The notes under the pieces were generated by a model. It ran no database searches. It had not been told where the DNA came from and saw only the letters and a list, made by a program, of their open reading frames with translations. DNA of 64,000 nucleotides. It comes from Ailanthus altissimus. Its lineage: Eukaryota; Streptophyta; Magnoliopsida; Sapindales; Simaroubaceae. The DNA lies in assembly GCA_946807835.1 (NCBI GenBank), contig OX327690.1:28552501-28616500 (forward strand), given 5' to 3'. Numbering within the stretch: the first letter of the stretch is position 1; each line of letters starts with the position of its first letter. This document shows positions 36,960-49,258 of this stretch, piece after piece. A program made the translations under genes and the position numbers.

Positions 36960-38671
36960 ATTAGAATACAAGAATCATTGAAAATTTTAAGAACCACTAC
37001 ATAGGAAAATTACATACATATTAATGCTATGAATAGAATTAAATTGAATATTGAATTAACCAATGTTAAATTCAATTTGTAAATTCAAACCTTCCTATGG
37101 GCAGAGGTCGTATCACACATTGAATTTACACAAACTTTATTTTAAGATTAATAAATTAAAGACATCAAACTGTAATAGAATTTCCATACCTATGGGCCTA
37201 GAAAATTTATTTTATTAGATGTCTTATTTACAATCTCATCCCAAATTTTATTGAAAATAATTATCTCTCTATGGGGCCAAATAATTATTTCAATAAATAA
37301 ATAATAATTGGTAAATGTCATATACCTATATCACTTGAATAATTTCATATGTGATTTCACACTATGAATATTATCATAACTTAAGATACTATGGCTACTC
37401 TTAAGATTACAATAATATTAACATTAATTATGACATTAGTTTATCAATAATCCATCTTAGTAATTTAAAAACTATATTAAGCACAGAACTAATATTAAAG
37501 TATTAATACAGAAAAGTATTTATCTAAAATGTGTTATTTAAAATTGTCAAAATAATAAGTCATCCTTTTTTTTAATCTCATAGGAAGAATACAAATTTGA
37601 TATAGAATAAATAGCAACCTTATATCATTATACGACATATATATAGAAAAATTTACCTATATTACCATTTAAATAAATCTAATAAAAGAATCAACACAGC
37701 ATCATAATTCATTGTGGCAAGAATTATAACATGTAAATGATTCAACTAATATTATCACAGGACTATATTCACAACTTAATTCAATGAAACAAATTTCATA
37801 TTGGAAAATGTAAAGAAAATGGCATGGAAAATAATAAGTGAGATGGGCTTCCTTGTATAATGATAACTTAATTGCCTTTGGAAGTTACCAAGAATCTAAG
37901 AAGGCATAACCACAGTGACAATTCTCTAAGCCATTAGAATTCTTAAAAGCACCATTTTCTCAAATTGAAACTTTTTAATTTCAGGGCCATTAATTGAGTC
38001 AAGTAATTACACTGCCTCAAAGTCTCTCCAAGTCATATTATGGATGATATATGACACGTGATACAAGTCAGCAATACAATATTGCTTAAGTGTAGCACGT
38101 CACTTTTTCTCTCTAATAAAAAAGTGTTTTATTAAATATATCATTATGTTCTTATTTAAACTCCCTGTCGAAATAGAATATAAAAAACTATATTAGCCAA
38201 AATATTGCCAAAATTTTGAAAGGACATATGAAACTCGTAATGAAGCAATACAATTTTTAATGGGAAAACGTAAAACTTCCTTGACTTTACAAGCTATAAC
38301 CATATAAGAACGTATTATTTTACTGTCAATTAAGTGATAACATGAATATATGATTTTCGAGAGGCAGAAAGTACACATAGTCGGATTGAATGGGATTCTC
38401 TTCTACTGCCCCACTTTCCTATCCATCCCCTCGGGCAAGGATTCGGATTCTGAACAGTGATGAAATCAGTTTCGTTGCTCACTAGAATTGATTCTATTCG
38501 AATTTCGTCCAAGGCGCTTAGAAAACGCATTGATTTTCCTTGTAGTACTACGAGCACAGCTTCTTCTCTGTACACATACATATAAACATGTTTCAAATTT
38601 GTCAGAACAAAGACATAAATGCACACAAATATTTATTGAACAACAAGGATCAAAGTGACTATAATATCACG
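36960..38671 (-). other. Leader or inserted sequence of Copia J
   Basis: About 1.7 kb between the 5' LTR and gag, longer than usual for a Copia leader. Phrases such as CCTATGGGC occur at 37094 and 37191, with CTATGGGGC near 37271, a loose internal repeat. No coding match except the unexplained open frame at 38330-38626. Confidence 0.45.
38330..38626 (-). other. Unrecognised open frame in GC-richer patch next to Copia J 5' LTR
   Basis: The 98-codon minus-strand frame covers a patch (38350-38570) clearly less AT-rich than its surroundings. The central peptide SALDEIRIESILVSNETDF reads like real protein, but I do not recognise it. It could be an organelle-derived or host-exon fragment carried in the element leader, or chance. 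Confidence 0.3.
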
Positions 38672-39045
38672 TGTTAAAATTTTTTTATGTAAATACAAAT
38701 AAATAAATTGTACCTTCAATTATTGTTGTTCAAATAAACGAATAACTTTAAGCTTTCTATTCTATTTCTGCCGAAAGTTTTTTTATGAATTTCACAGGTA
38801 AAAGTATTTAACGTAACTCTCTTATAGTTAGGATAGAGACCCTGAATTTCTTTTAAATATACATAACCGTATCATTTTCTCTCATTAAAAAAGTGGGTAA
38901 TTACAAATTATCACACTCATTTTTAAGTACATTATCTAATAAAATAAATTTATCCTATTTATTATATACATTATCTGATAAAATAGCTAGCACATCACCT
39001 ATAAACTTTAAATGTGGACTACGTTAAGGAGATAATTATCTAACA
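38672..39045 (-). repeat. 5' LTR of Copia J
   Basis: Starts TGTTAAAATT and ends TATCTAACA on the plus strand; partner of 32206-32602 with visible divergence and small indels. Confidence 0.85.
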
Positions 39046-39050
39046 TATAT

Positions 39051-39482
39051 TTCAAATTTCAATATAGCATTAATGTTGGACAAAGTTAATTCATGATGAT
39101 TAGAGGACCTTGATTAGTAGAGAGATGAGAGAAAATACTTAAATTTTTTATTGAGAGATAATGTTTCTTGTATACAATAAATGAATGGTCTTCTCACTAA
39201 TAGGCCCTCTATTTTTGGGTCTATAGTTTAATGTTTGCAGTTCATGAAAATTCAAGATAGTCTTGCTTACTAGTGTGCCTTGCTTAGTAGTGTTTGTGAA
39301 TTCCATGTCCTGTCCTCCCTTACATAATAACTCACTTAATCAATAATAGTTATGGTGAACTTTATCATTTGATGGATGCTTGCTCTCTTTATGGTTGGAT
39401 TCTGTTATGGGTCTTGAAATATTGTTGTTGTGAGTATTATTGGTGTCGCATGGTTAGATTTTTTATTATTATAAAAAGCATG
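39051..39482. other. Spacer upstream of riddled gene
   Basis: AT-rich, no coding features recognised. It may contain the promoter of the gene remnant that follows. Confidence 0.45.
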
Positions 39483-41578
39483 TCAGTTTTTGTTTGTTCT
39501 TAATTTAAAGGTGTGTATGGATGGATTGTTTTTTCTGTTTTGGTGTTTAAAGGAAGTGAATTGATCGTTTTCTTTTCTTTTTTTTTTCTTTCAACATACT
39601 CATGGAGTCAGATTCTAGAAAATTCAATAAAAAGTTTGCTATGGTCGATCTTCCATTTGGCATACATAAGCGTCTTCCTGACGCTTTTATTGACTATTCA
39701 AGGGGTTGGGGTTTGCGAAATGGAGAAATTCTTATGTTCGAGGAGCAGCTATCTATATTTCTTTTCCTCTGCATCCCTTGATCCATTATTCCTTATATGT
39801 CCATGGCATCCCTTTAACTAAAGTTAGCCCAAACGTTTTTAGGACTTGTCTTCTTGTTTAGCTTTATCCCTTACTAACCCAAACATGGCTCCTTCCTTTA
39901 AGGAGATTGTTACTTTGTTTCACTTAAAAATAGTAGTTATGGCACTTTACGGTTTGCTCCCCGTATCACTAGTTTAAATATAATTACTGATATTCCTAGC
40001 GCGACTATTAATTGGCAAGATAAGCCAATTATCATCGATGGGAAATGGTTTTACGAGGAGATGCGCAACATCTATATTCCTTAATCTATTGACGATAAAA
40101 AAGGTAATTCCTCGTTTCTCCTCTTCTTTTTACTCTTTATATGTATTGTTTATTATTTCTTATATGTTTTGTTTTGCCTTTATTTTTTAGTGAATTCTAG
40201 TTACTACCCTAGTCAAAACGAGGACACTCTTTTGGCTTTAAAAGAAAAATACCAATCCTTTTCTATTTCTTCGGAGAATTTGGTTACTCGTGAACATCTT
40301 TATAGGATTGCCAAAGAAAAGCCTTGTTGGGATAGAGTTCCATTTTGGTACTCTCGATATCCTAGTGCCACTGTTGAGCCACTTGTTGTTAGGTAATCCT
40401 AGTTGAATCTTTCAACATTTTTAAGTATATTTATCGTAATTATTGTTAAATTAATACATTGTCAATTACTTATTGCCATGTGATGTTGCTAGACCTTCCT
40501 TTGTTATGGACCTTACTGAGGATTTAGGCTCGAGTAAGAAAAAGAAAGAGATTGTAACCACTTCTGAGCATTCACCGTCTAAAGGGAAGAAAACGATTCC
40601 TAAGGAAAACCCCTACACTTGGCATCGAAAGGCCAAGCTTTAGAAGGTTATTGGCGAGGGGATCAACTTTAAACCGGCTTCAAAGGTAGCTTCAGCTTCA
40701 GAAGATGTGACTACATATTTTAATGTTGAGGCTATGGGCTTGAAGGTTAAACTGGCATCTAACATTAGTGGTGTTCTAGTAACTGAAGCAATATCCCTTG
40801 TTTTCGAGGCGGTAGCTAGAATGTCAACTATTGATATTGGTACTAAGACTGTTGAGGGATATCACGCCATGCACTTCAATTTGACACTCCTATGGCATTA
40901 ACTAAGCCACAACCTTGATACCCCTTGCACCCTATGCACAACAAAAAATCATAACTCACACCATAAGCAAGAACACATAAGATTAACACACCAATAAAGA
41001 TAAAGAAAATAAATCAATCACAAGACACAAGATATACGTGGTTCGGCCCAAATTACCTACGTCCACAAAGGATCCATGATCCAGCTTCTTATTATTGAAA
41101 TAGATCACTAAGTATTTTTTTAGATCACCAATGATCCCACAAGACCCCTTAGTATCTCCCATAGAGACCTCTAAGCATCTACCCTTGATCATTATGACTC
41201 CCTAAGACCTCTCAGTATCTCCTCATAAGAGATTTTTTCAAGAAACACAAGAATAGCCCAAGCATCTAAGCCAAAAGAATCTATGATGTTTCTCTTTTAT
41301 TCACTCAAAGAACCTAAAGAAGAAAACACCCCCAAAGGTTACACCCTAGTGCACCACGCACTTAGTGCCTACCTATCTCCTCTATTCTCTCTTATGGTTA
41401 CATCTTGAAACCTTAGATGTTTGATCTTAAACAAGGGTTTACAAGTGTTTATATAGGGTGTATTTCATGCCTACTAACCCTATTCTTTGTTGGAGTAAGA
41501 GTTCACTTGTTTTGGAAGTCCAAAACTTCCTAAAACTTGAAATCCCGAACCAAAACGGACTTTTCCATGCGTTCTGGT

Positions 41579-41695
41579 GCTGCGACGCTTGTCCCTGGGT
41601 GCCGCAGTGCTGGCCCTTCTCGCGCCCATCTCTGCGGCGCTGGTCTTCTGTTTTGAGTGCCGCGGCGCTCAACCCTGGGCGCCGCGGCGCTGGAA
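41579..41695. repeat. GC-rich GCCGCGGCGC module in LTR G
   Basis: Variants of TGCCGCGGCGCT recur at about 41580, 41610, 41636, 41660 and 41680. Each is a near-palindrome and could form short hairpins. LTR F has a smaller decayed version (21828-21870). Confidence 0.85.
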
Positions 41696-41756
41696 GTTCC
41701 TCGAGATTTCTTCGTTTTCTTTGCATCTTTGAGTCTCGTTTCACTTTTCCCTTCAT

Positions 41757-41901
41757 GTCCCACACGTCCTAGACTTCTCCATACGTGTCCCACACGTCCT
41801 AGACTTCTCCATATGTGTCTCACACGTCCTAGACTTCTCCATACGTGTTCCACACGTCCTAGACTTCTCCATACGTGTCCCACACGTCCTAGACTTCTTG
41901 T
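41757..41901. repeat. 30-bp minisatellite, five copies, in LTR G
   Basis: CCACACGTCCTAGACTTCT followed by CCATACGTGT repeats five times head to tail with few changes. LTR F has only two copies (21937-21988), so the array expanded or contracted between family members. Confidence 0.93.
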
Positions 41902-43412
41902 GACTCTCCACTTTGGTATTCATCTCAATTCTTGTTCAATCAAGATTGTTGAATCACCAATTTTCCAACAAAGACATTAGCTTCGCCATGTATCTTACTG
42001 CTCGTTACTTCTTTTTTTTTACACTGTAACACACGTGCCTAAGTATAAGTCATCTAGCCTTTATTTTTGCCATCCTAAGTATAATAAAAGCACGTGGCTC
42101 CTACTTCATGCAAAAAAAAAGCAAGCCATTTATCTCCTCCAATATATAAAATACGACAGGCAAGTGTCAAATCCTTCATATGTTTAATTCAATAGGAGCA
42201 AAGCAAAATTAATTGAGGAAAAAAATAAGAAAGAAAGCCGAGAGGAAGAAGAAGAATAAAAGAGAAGAGAAAAGAGGCCGAGAGAGTATAGAAATAAGAA
42301 AAAAAAATATAAGAAATAACTTTGGATAGTTAGATTAGTACTTAGTGATTCAGCGAAAAGAATATTAATAGTTAGTAGACCTCAAGATCCATACCCAGCT
42401 TAAGATTAATGTGTTTTTATGAGTGGATAACTATATATATTTTTAATACAACAATTTATGATTTAATCACTGTTATTAGATTTATTCATGATTTATTTTA
42501 GACAAATAAATATTTATGCTATTTATGTGAGTGATTTTAAATCTAGGATACATGCATATAGGTATTGTATCTATCATTTTAAAATTGCATCATATACGTA
42601 TCTCATACATTATAGTACGCAGTGGAAGAGAAAAATATAATTTTCTAAGGATAAATACAATAAGTTTTATATGTATCTCATGAATATAAATTATATAGGG
42701 ATTGATAATTTATTATCTTAACAAGCCTTTGATTTTTCATCAAACCGGAGAATCGTGGCAAAGCAACCCGTTCACAATTCTAGTTACTCAATATGTTGGA
42801 CTTGAGAAAGTTAGAATAGCAGCTTGATTCTAACTATGATTTAACTTTTAAATCTTATGTTTAACTCTTAAACAGAAGTGCTTAACCCTTAAGCATTTGG
42901 ACTACTACAAGCTAGGATTAATTTGTTCTAATTTTACTCTTTAAACAACAAAATACATATGTATATACCTTGTAGTATTTTCAACCAAGGAGAATAAGAA
43001 AGTATGATATTTTTTGTGCTCTCAATACTTGAGAGCTTTTTGCTAACAATGACTTTTTTTCTTCTCTTTCTCCTTTAGCCGAATTTTTCATCATCTCTTA
43101 ATTGAGCATACATTGGCTTTATTTTGTAGCTTTAATGTTTCCCTCCAAATTGGACAAGCATGGCCCACATAGATGGCTTTTACTTGTTAAAATATTTATT
43201 TACAATAAACAATAAACAAATATTGTTAGATTTGTGAGCAAAAGGAAACAATTCCCTCGTGCTTACAATTGTAAAATTCGGTCCCACCACATAACAAACC
43301 TATGCCTCTTTGTTTCATTAATAATTTATTTAATTTATATTAAACAAATTATTAACATATGCTTGAAAAGAATATAATATGATTGTTTGACTTTTATTAG
43401 ACAATAATATCA

Positions 43413-43436
43413 TATATTATTATTATTATTATTATT
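43413..43436. repeat. (ATT)n microsatellite in LTR B
   Basis: About seven ATT units. Confidence 0.85.
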
Positions 43437-43851
43437 TTATTCAATAAATAATTTAATGAATAAAATAATGATCTTACTTGTCCAACAAGTAATGTCATTT
43501 TGGTAATTTCTAAGTCAAACAATAATAGGTCTACAATGCGCTGCGCCACATGTTAATATCCTATTGGTCAATAACTATTGTTAACTAATTGATGTACTTA
43601 ACTCTTAAGTCTTGACATATGCATGGCTCGAGAGAAACTGAAGCAAATGTCCAGTTTGTTGGAATTTACTGGATTGAATATTCAATCTGGTATGCTACCT
43701 CAGTGCATAACAAGTTTACTTTATATTGCGAGACTCAATAGCTTCATACCTGATTTGTCAAATGAAACTATTCTGTGAGTCCGAGATCGATGCCTCATGT
43801 ATACGTCATGAATATTACAAATCAGCACAGTAGACCATACAAGTTGAGGTT

Positions 43852-45547
43852 TGATGAACACTTTGAAATTACATATTTAATAAGTGTTTATATCATTTTT
43901 TTGTATTACTAGTGTCTTTAACCCCCTCAACTTAAGTATGTTTACAATATTGTACCTAATTAACTTTTAACTGTTTTGTGGTAGGTACAGTAAAATGGGC
44001 ATAATTTTCTACCTAGGGATTCAATTGGAATGATTCTTGATTCTGTGAAGAGCTGACTCAATGGGCTAACATATTTTATTTCATAAAGCATTAAAAATTC
44101 GAGTGTGTAGAGGGTAAAAATGGCCTAAAACAGAACTAATCTGCAATATAGGCCCAATCTGAACAGTCATCAGTATTTGGCCTATAACTATAAAAATACA
44201 TATATAATGCGTATGAGACAACTCAATTTGGAAAGATAAGAGACTTATCTATAACTTTGATGTTTTGAGTGACAGCTAATTCGGACCACATCAATTCTAA
44301 ATTTGATAAGCATGTGGGTACATTAATGATAATCAATGTAAATTATTTACCATAATTCTTGACTTTTATCATCCAAGTGGTTCCCTCTTCATTTGTCTCG
44401 ATTTATCCATATTTTTCTATAAATAGGTAGCATGTTTATACCTAAAATATGTAACTAGAGAACTAGATTTTAGTTTAAAACACTTGTCTTTTGTATTATC
44501 TCTTTGTAATATTATTTCTCTTGTTTACTATTATAAAGTCATGTTATCCTTCTTTTATTTCATTTCTTTTTCTTTAGTTTTATTTTGTCCAAGTAATTTT
44601 CTTTATACTAAGGTGAAAGGGTGAAACTCTTGGTAAGGTAATGCTTAACTCTTATTCATGAATTTAATATTTTATTCTTAAGTTATGCAAATTTATATAT
44701 GATGTATTTATTTTGTTTGTAATATTAATACCCTCTAATCTCATCTGTATTCCGATCGAAAGTTTTGTGTATATAGCACCTCTTTCACATAAAAAAGTGG
44801 AAATAGCTTAACACCTTAACAATCCCCGCTCCCACCGTATGGAGCCACCATCGCTTTCGATCGCCCCCACCGGAGGTGAATCAGAGCAGAGAGAGCCCTC
44901 GCCCTCGGGAAGGTTATATATTTCCTCATGTGCACTTTCTTTATGGGCTTTTTTTTTTTGTTTTAATGCCAATAATCGAATTTCTTAATGGTACAAGACT
45001 CAAGGGTATTCTTCTAAGTGGTGTATTTTAATTTATTATTGACAAACTTATACTTGGCATAATAAATTCTTGAAACCATTTACAAGATTTGGCATATATA
45101 CCATTTCTTGTAAAGTGGGAGTCTTAATTTATTGTAGACAAATATAAAGATTGGTATAATAAATACTTGAACCCATTTATAAGATTTGGTGTATAATAAT
45201 TAAAAGAAATAAATACTAATTAATATATAAATGATGATGAACTTTAATTGTTATATTTTCCGGTTGGAACCTCCTTTGTGTGAAGATTCCAATTAAGTTA
45301 TAAAAAGAGTTAAATATATTCTTACTTCTTAAGCCAATAGTGGATCCCCCTAACTTTAGCTTTTATTTGAATTGGTTAATTGAATTAATATTTGTAAACA
45401 TCTTATACTGTATTAATTCTCTTTAAACTATTTATAATTTGTAATCTTAATTCTACTTTCCTGTGGATCGACCCCGTTCTCACCGAGTTATTTATTACTT
45501 TGAAAATCCTGCACTTGGGAATAAACTCCTACATTCTGGATGTGTCA
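43852..45547 (+). mobile_element. Solo Gypsy (Athila/Tat-like) LTR nested in LTR B
   Basis: 1696 bp starting TGATGAACAC and ending GGATGTGTCA, flanked by AGGTT (43847-43851) and AGGTC (45548-45552). The 3' part CCTGTGGATCGACCCCG with GCACTTGGG is typical of Athila/Tat LTR ends. On either side, LTR B aligns to adjacent positions of copies C and D, confirming the insertion. Confidence 0.85.
44818..44925. other. GC-rich island inside the Athila-like LTR
   Basis: About 100 bases (CCCCGCTCCCACCG to CCCTCGCCCTCGGGA) far richer in GC than the rest of the LTR. Origin not recognised; possibly a captured exon fragment. Confidence 0.5.
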
Positions 45548-48127
45548 AGGTCAAAGCGCATACGTATAATCTTTTTTCCAATTATATCTTGGAAGAGCAG
45601 GGATATAGATCACCACCATCAAATTTTACGTTCATCCGTGAACTTATCTTTAGACACGTATTTCGATAAATAATATACATAAACACCTTTGTAATATTAT
45701 TTAGCCCTATAAAAAACTCTTTTTTTGGGTTTATTGTTTATGACCATAAGACTTTCTAAGATACGATCTCGAAGTATTCGGATATACAACTCACACATAT
45801 AAGCTAATGAATCCCATATCTGTACACACCAGACTCCATAAGCATCGAACCATGCTCAGCGACACCTAGCGTTCACATTATGAAAGGTTTGTAACATGCA
45901 TGGAATCAAAGTATGGTGGATCATTTACAAGCCTACTATGGTACTTAAGTCAAAGGATAACGTATATTACTAAACTTGAGAGGACTAATCATTGATGGCT
46001 TCATAGGATATCTATTGGGGTTCTCATTGAACTTGTTCAGTATTCAGTCTTTAATGAATACTTATATATCATACGAGCTTTTAGTAAGCCCATAGTCAGC
46101 TAAGAACAATCATCTAGACCATCTCGATATGGTCATACATTGATCTATAATAAAATATTTCACCGATAGACCTGTATCAGTGAATTAGATCAGAAACATC
46201 GTGTTTGAGAATACAAGTGTATAATAATATTTCTTAACACCTATTGCAACTTCTTGCAACTATGTTATTACTGATATACTCTCAGGTCTATGTCTTGTTA
46301 CAGATAAGGTCCTAATTCTTAGATTTTGCTGACTTTTATAACCTACTAACTCATAATAGTACTAACTGTTAGCAATTATAATTCTCAGCATTGTTAACTC
46401 TTAGCACTTGTCTAAACTCCTCTAAGCCAGATCCGAACTCTTTCAATCATACAATGTATGTAGCATAACAAGCACTATATCATTTAATTAATAAAATTAG
46501 TAATTTAATAAAATATATTGTATCAAAATGGAATGGCACGTAAGCACAAATTCTAACAATTTAATATACTCATACATGTTTTTAAAATCTACTATAATAT
46601 AGCTTATGATTACATTTAGTATAGAAATATTTATGTTAAAATAATTATGCTTCCATGATATTATATAATAGTAATTTTTGAACTATCAGATGCGTACTCT
46701 CCCCTTTAATGTAGTTGTTCTGCACATGCATTAGACTCGTTTAGTTTGCTCTATCCTAGCGATATAGCATTTCGTCGAGTTAGACCAACTTAAATTTTCC
46801 GCTCTGCCTGTGCATAAATTACTCCACTAGATTAGACCATCTTTTTCTCAGGTAGAAATTTGGTGTGATTTTCAGTATGTATATAGTATATGTTCTCAGA
46901 GCTACATTGCATATATTCAGCTTCAGAATATATTTTATGATAGTTTACACTTTCACATTTTCAGATCCCCAGTATTATGTTATGATTTCAATTTTAGCAC
47001 GTATTTTATGACATGTCATATTTTCAGTACAAATTTATTGATTACTCAGTTTACAGTTTTATAATTATTTTATATTACAGATTTATACGTGTACATTACA
47101 TATAGTATTATTTATTATTAAATTATTATTAAGAAGCTATTATTTACTATACATATAAATTATATAATAATTTTATATTATATTCAAACACTGAGCCACA
47201 AGCTCACATTTTTTTCTATTTTTCTTTATTTTTTTTAGGTTGTCATAAGAATTCGTGCAATATGATATAATCTTCACATTTTGAGATTGGTCCATAACAC
47301 GCATAGCTGTATGAGTTATAATATTTTTTATAATTACATATATATGTACATTTTTATTGAGGCACGTAGCCTTATTGTATCAAATGTAATGATTATAAAA
47401 CATGTTAGTTCTATGGTATCATAAGATCTGCCTCAACTTCCAAGGGGGATTCAAGTCGGGTTCTGTTATACAATATTATTATTATTATTTTCATATATAC
47501 TTTTGTATTTATTTCATGTTTTGATTTTGTAGGAAATATTTTTAAAAACAAACATCTTTGAAGAGATATTACTTCTTGTTCCTACTTCACTAGTTTCTTC
47601 TGAGTCTGTTATAAGAAAACTTAAGCATACTTTCTTTTGCTCCCTCGATTATTTTATTAAGGCAATATTAAAGAAAGTTTCTGATGAGAGAGATTGTGAT
47701 CAAGGCCCAATTCGAGGTCTTGGTAAGTCTTATTTATTCCTTTGTTGTATGCCTTTCTTTTATTATTATTTATTTTTTCTTCCTTATTATTTTTGTTGCA
47801 GATTCAGATAAATGTTCTCTAAAAAAGTTCATAATTTATATTAATAATGCTCATACTATTAGAGCTAATGAAAGCATAAGTTTACGAGTTGAATTTAGTC
47901 TCTTATTTCTAATGAATATGGTTCTGAAATACACATTTTAATTAATGATGTTTTATTGAGGAAGACATGGGGTCCTTCTTACGTCAAAACGAATTTGAGT
48001 CCTACTACAATTAGCTATTTGATTTTCTTTGGAAAGCGAGCTAGTTTGGCTATGGCTTCTACCCTTCGTACTTCTACCATTGAGGTGAAATTATCTTTGC
48101 ATTCTAATCATGACTTGCTTACTCATG

Positions 48128-48726
48128 TGTTACGCTAAGAAGCGTTCAATCAATAATTAATAATGTTACTAATTGTTATGTGGAATACAATTTTTGAATA
48201 ATCGAAACACAACCAACCAATAATGTTAGCAATAGGATATAATATCACGAGGCAATCAACTATCATCCAACCATCATATGTAAAATAGAAAGAACACCAA
48301 ATTTAACGAGGTTCTGTATTGTTATCTACGTCCTCGATCGCTGTTGGAATAAATCCACTATCTTCAAAGAGAAGTTACAAAATTTTGGGCCACAATACAA
48401 AATTTTAAACTATTGGGTCAAATTACAAATACCCAAATAGTAAGACCAATACTATAATTATCCAAACAATAAGATATTACTAAAAATGCCCAAAATAAAG
48501 GAAAAAAATAAACTCTTACAAACTTCAGGGGCTTAAGTGTAAAACTCTTAAACTATGAGATTATCATAAAAAAATCCTACAAATTGAGCGAGGAGAAGAA
48601 AATTATCCAAAAGTATAACAAATAATAAAGATGGTCTTATCTTATATAAACCCAACTAAACTACCCCAATACCATCTCCCACCAATGTAGGATTGACTCT
48701 AATTTGTATATAAGCCAATTTCAACA
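48128..48726 (-). mobile_element. Solo LTR H in an exon of the riddled gene
   Basis: 599 bp starting TGTTACGC and ending ATTTCAACA, flanked by TCATG (48123-48127) and TCATA (48727-48731). The complement begins TGTTGAAATTGG with CCTACATTGGTGGGAGATGG and a TATATAAG box, typical of Copia LTRs. Removing it restores a continuous exon ending in a GTAAGT donor at 48752. Confidence 0.85.
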
Positions 48727-48805
48727 TCATATTCTTGCTAAGTCAATTCAAGTAAGTGGCTGTGTTTTTAAAGGATTCTTTTCTCATTTTTCTTTCTTTT
48801 GGTAG

Positions 48806-49258
48806 AATGTTCTACCTCTCCAAGAGCTTTTTTTGAGACAAAACTTGTTGGGACTTTTTCTAATGAGTCTATATGCTTATTGAATCAAAAGTTTGCTGAT
48901 CTTGAGTCAAAACTTGCATCTGCTCAACTCGTTGTTGGTCAGAAGTATGCTTTGTTGAAGAAGAAAAGCGCCTTTGCTAACAGTTTAGATACCGATCTAG
49001 TATCTTGTCATCGTGAATTATCTACTATTTTTGTCAATACTGCTACACTAGCTGAGGAAAAGAAGTTGCTTAATGATTTAATGTTTTGGCAACTTGCAGA
49101 CCTTACTGTTATGGATTCTAAACTTGTCGCAAGTCGGGAAGAAATATCAGATCTTCAGCTAAAGCTTTTGGAGTTGCAGCAAAAATATGACTGGTTGTCT
49201 GATAAAAAGAAAGCCCATAAATGTCGGCTGAAAGATTGTCTTCTTAGGAAGGTTGATT
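48806..49258 (+). pseudogene. Coiled-coil exon of the riddled gene
   Basis: An open stretch of about 150 codons beginning just after the acceptor GGTAG (48801-48805). It is rich in Leu, Lys, Glu and Ser with heptad spacing (LLNQKFADLESKLASAQ, ISDLQLKLLELQQKYDWL). It probably formed a dimerising helix. It is the best-preserved exon of the remnant. Confidence 0.65.

Larger units (their letters stand above)
32206..39045 (-). mobile_element. Copia retrotransposon J, degenerate, with both LTRs
   Basis: A 6.8-kb element. LTRs at 32206-32602 and 38672-39045 share ATAAATAAATTGTACCT, CATAACC-TATCATTTTCT and AAATGTGGAC and end in TATCTAACA. The right side is followed by TATAT, and a near-match sits at the left end. 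Read on the minus strand it has gag, zinc knuckle, protease, integrase, reverse transcriptase and RNase H in Copia order. Stops and shifts are frequent. A long leader (36960-38671) lacks a clear tRNA primer site next to the 5' LTR and may contain further insertions. Confidence 0.88.
40850..41970 (-). mobile_element. Solo Copia-type LTR G in an exon of the riddled gene
   Basis: 1121 bp starting TGTTGAGGGA and ending TTTCCAACA, with perfect duplication AAGAC (40845-40849, 41971-41975). It is in the same family and orientation as LTR F but about 300 bp longer. It contains a GC-rich module and a 30-bp minisatellite, listed separately. It splits the exon after IDIGTK. Confidence 0.93.
42526..46558 (-). 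mobile_element. Solo LTR B (same family as A, C, D), interrupted
   Basis: Starts TGTGAGTGATT, ends ATTCTAACA, flanked by perfect duplication ATTTA (42521-42525, 46559-46563). Left part has the CGCAGTGGAAG motif (42618) shared with C and D. Right part shares long blocks such as GTATGGTGGATCA with A. It is split at 43851/45548 by an Athila-like LTR. No internal coding region. Confidence 0.92.
42025..47472 (+). mobile_element. Candidate Gypsy-type LTR I, interrupted by LTR B
   Basis: Left part 42025-42520 begins TGTAACACACGTGCC. Right part 46564-47472 ends with TCAAGTCGGGTTCTGTTATA, a typical end of Gypsy LTRs. The combined length without LTR B is about 1.4 kb. Flanking TACAC (42020-42024) and TACAA (47469-47473) match at four of five bases if the LTR ends at 47468. 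It lies within an intron of the riddled gene. The ends are less certain than for other LTRs here. Confidence 0.6.

Noticed and set aside
41439..41980. Four overlapping open frames of about 105 codons with repeated peptides
   Set aside because: The repetitive peptides come from the 30-bp minisatellite and GC-rich module in LTR G; open on both strands because of the repeat.
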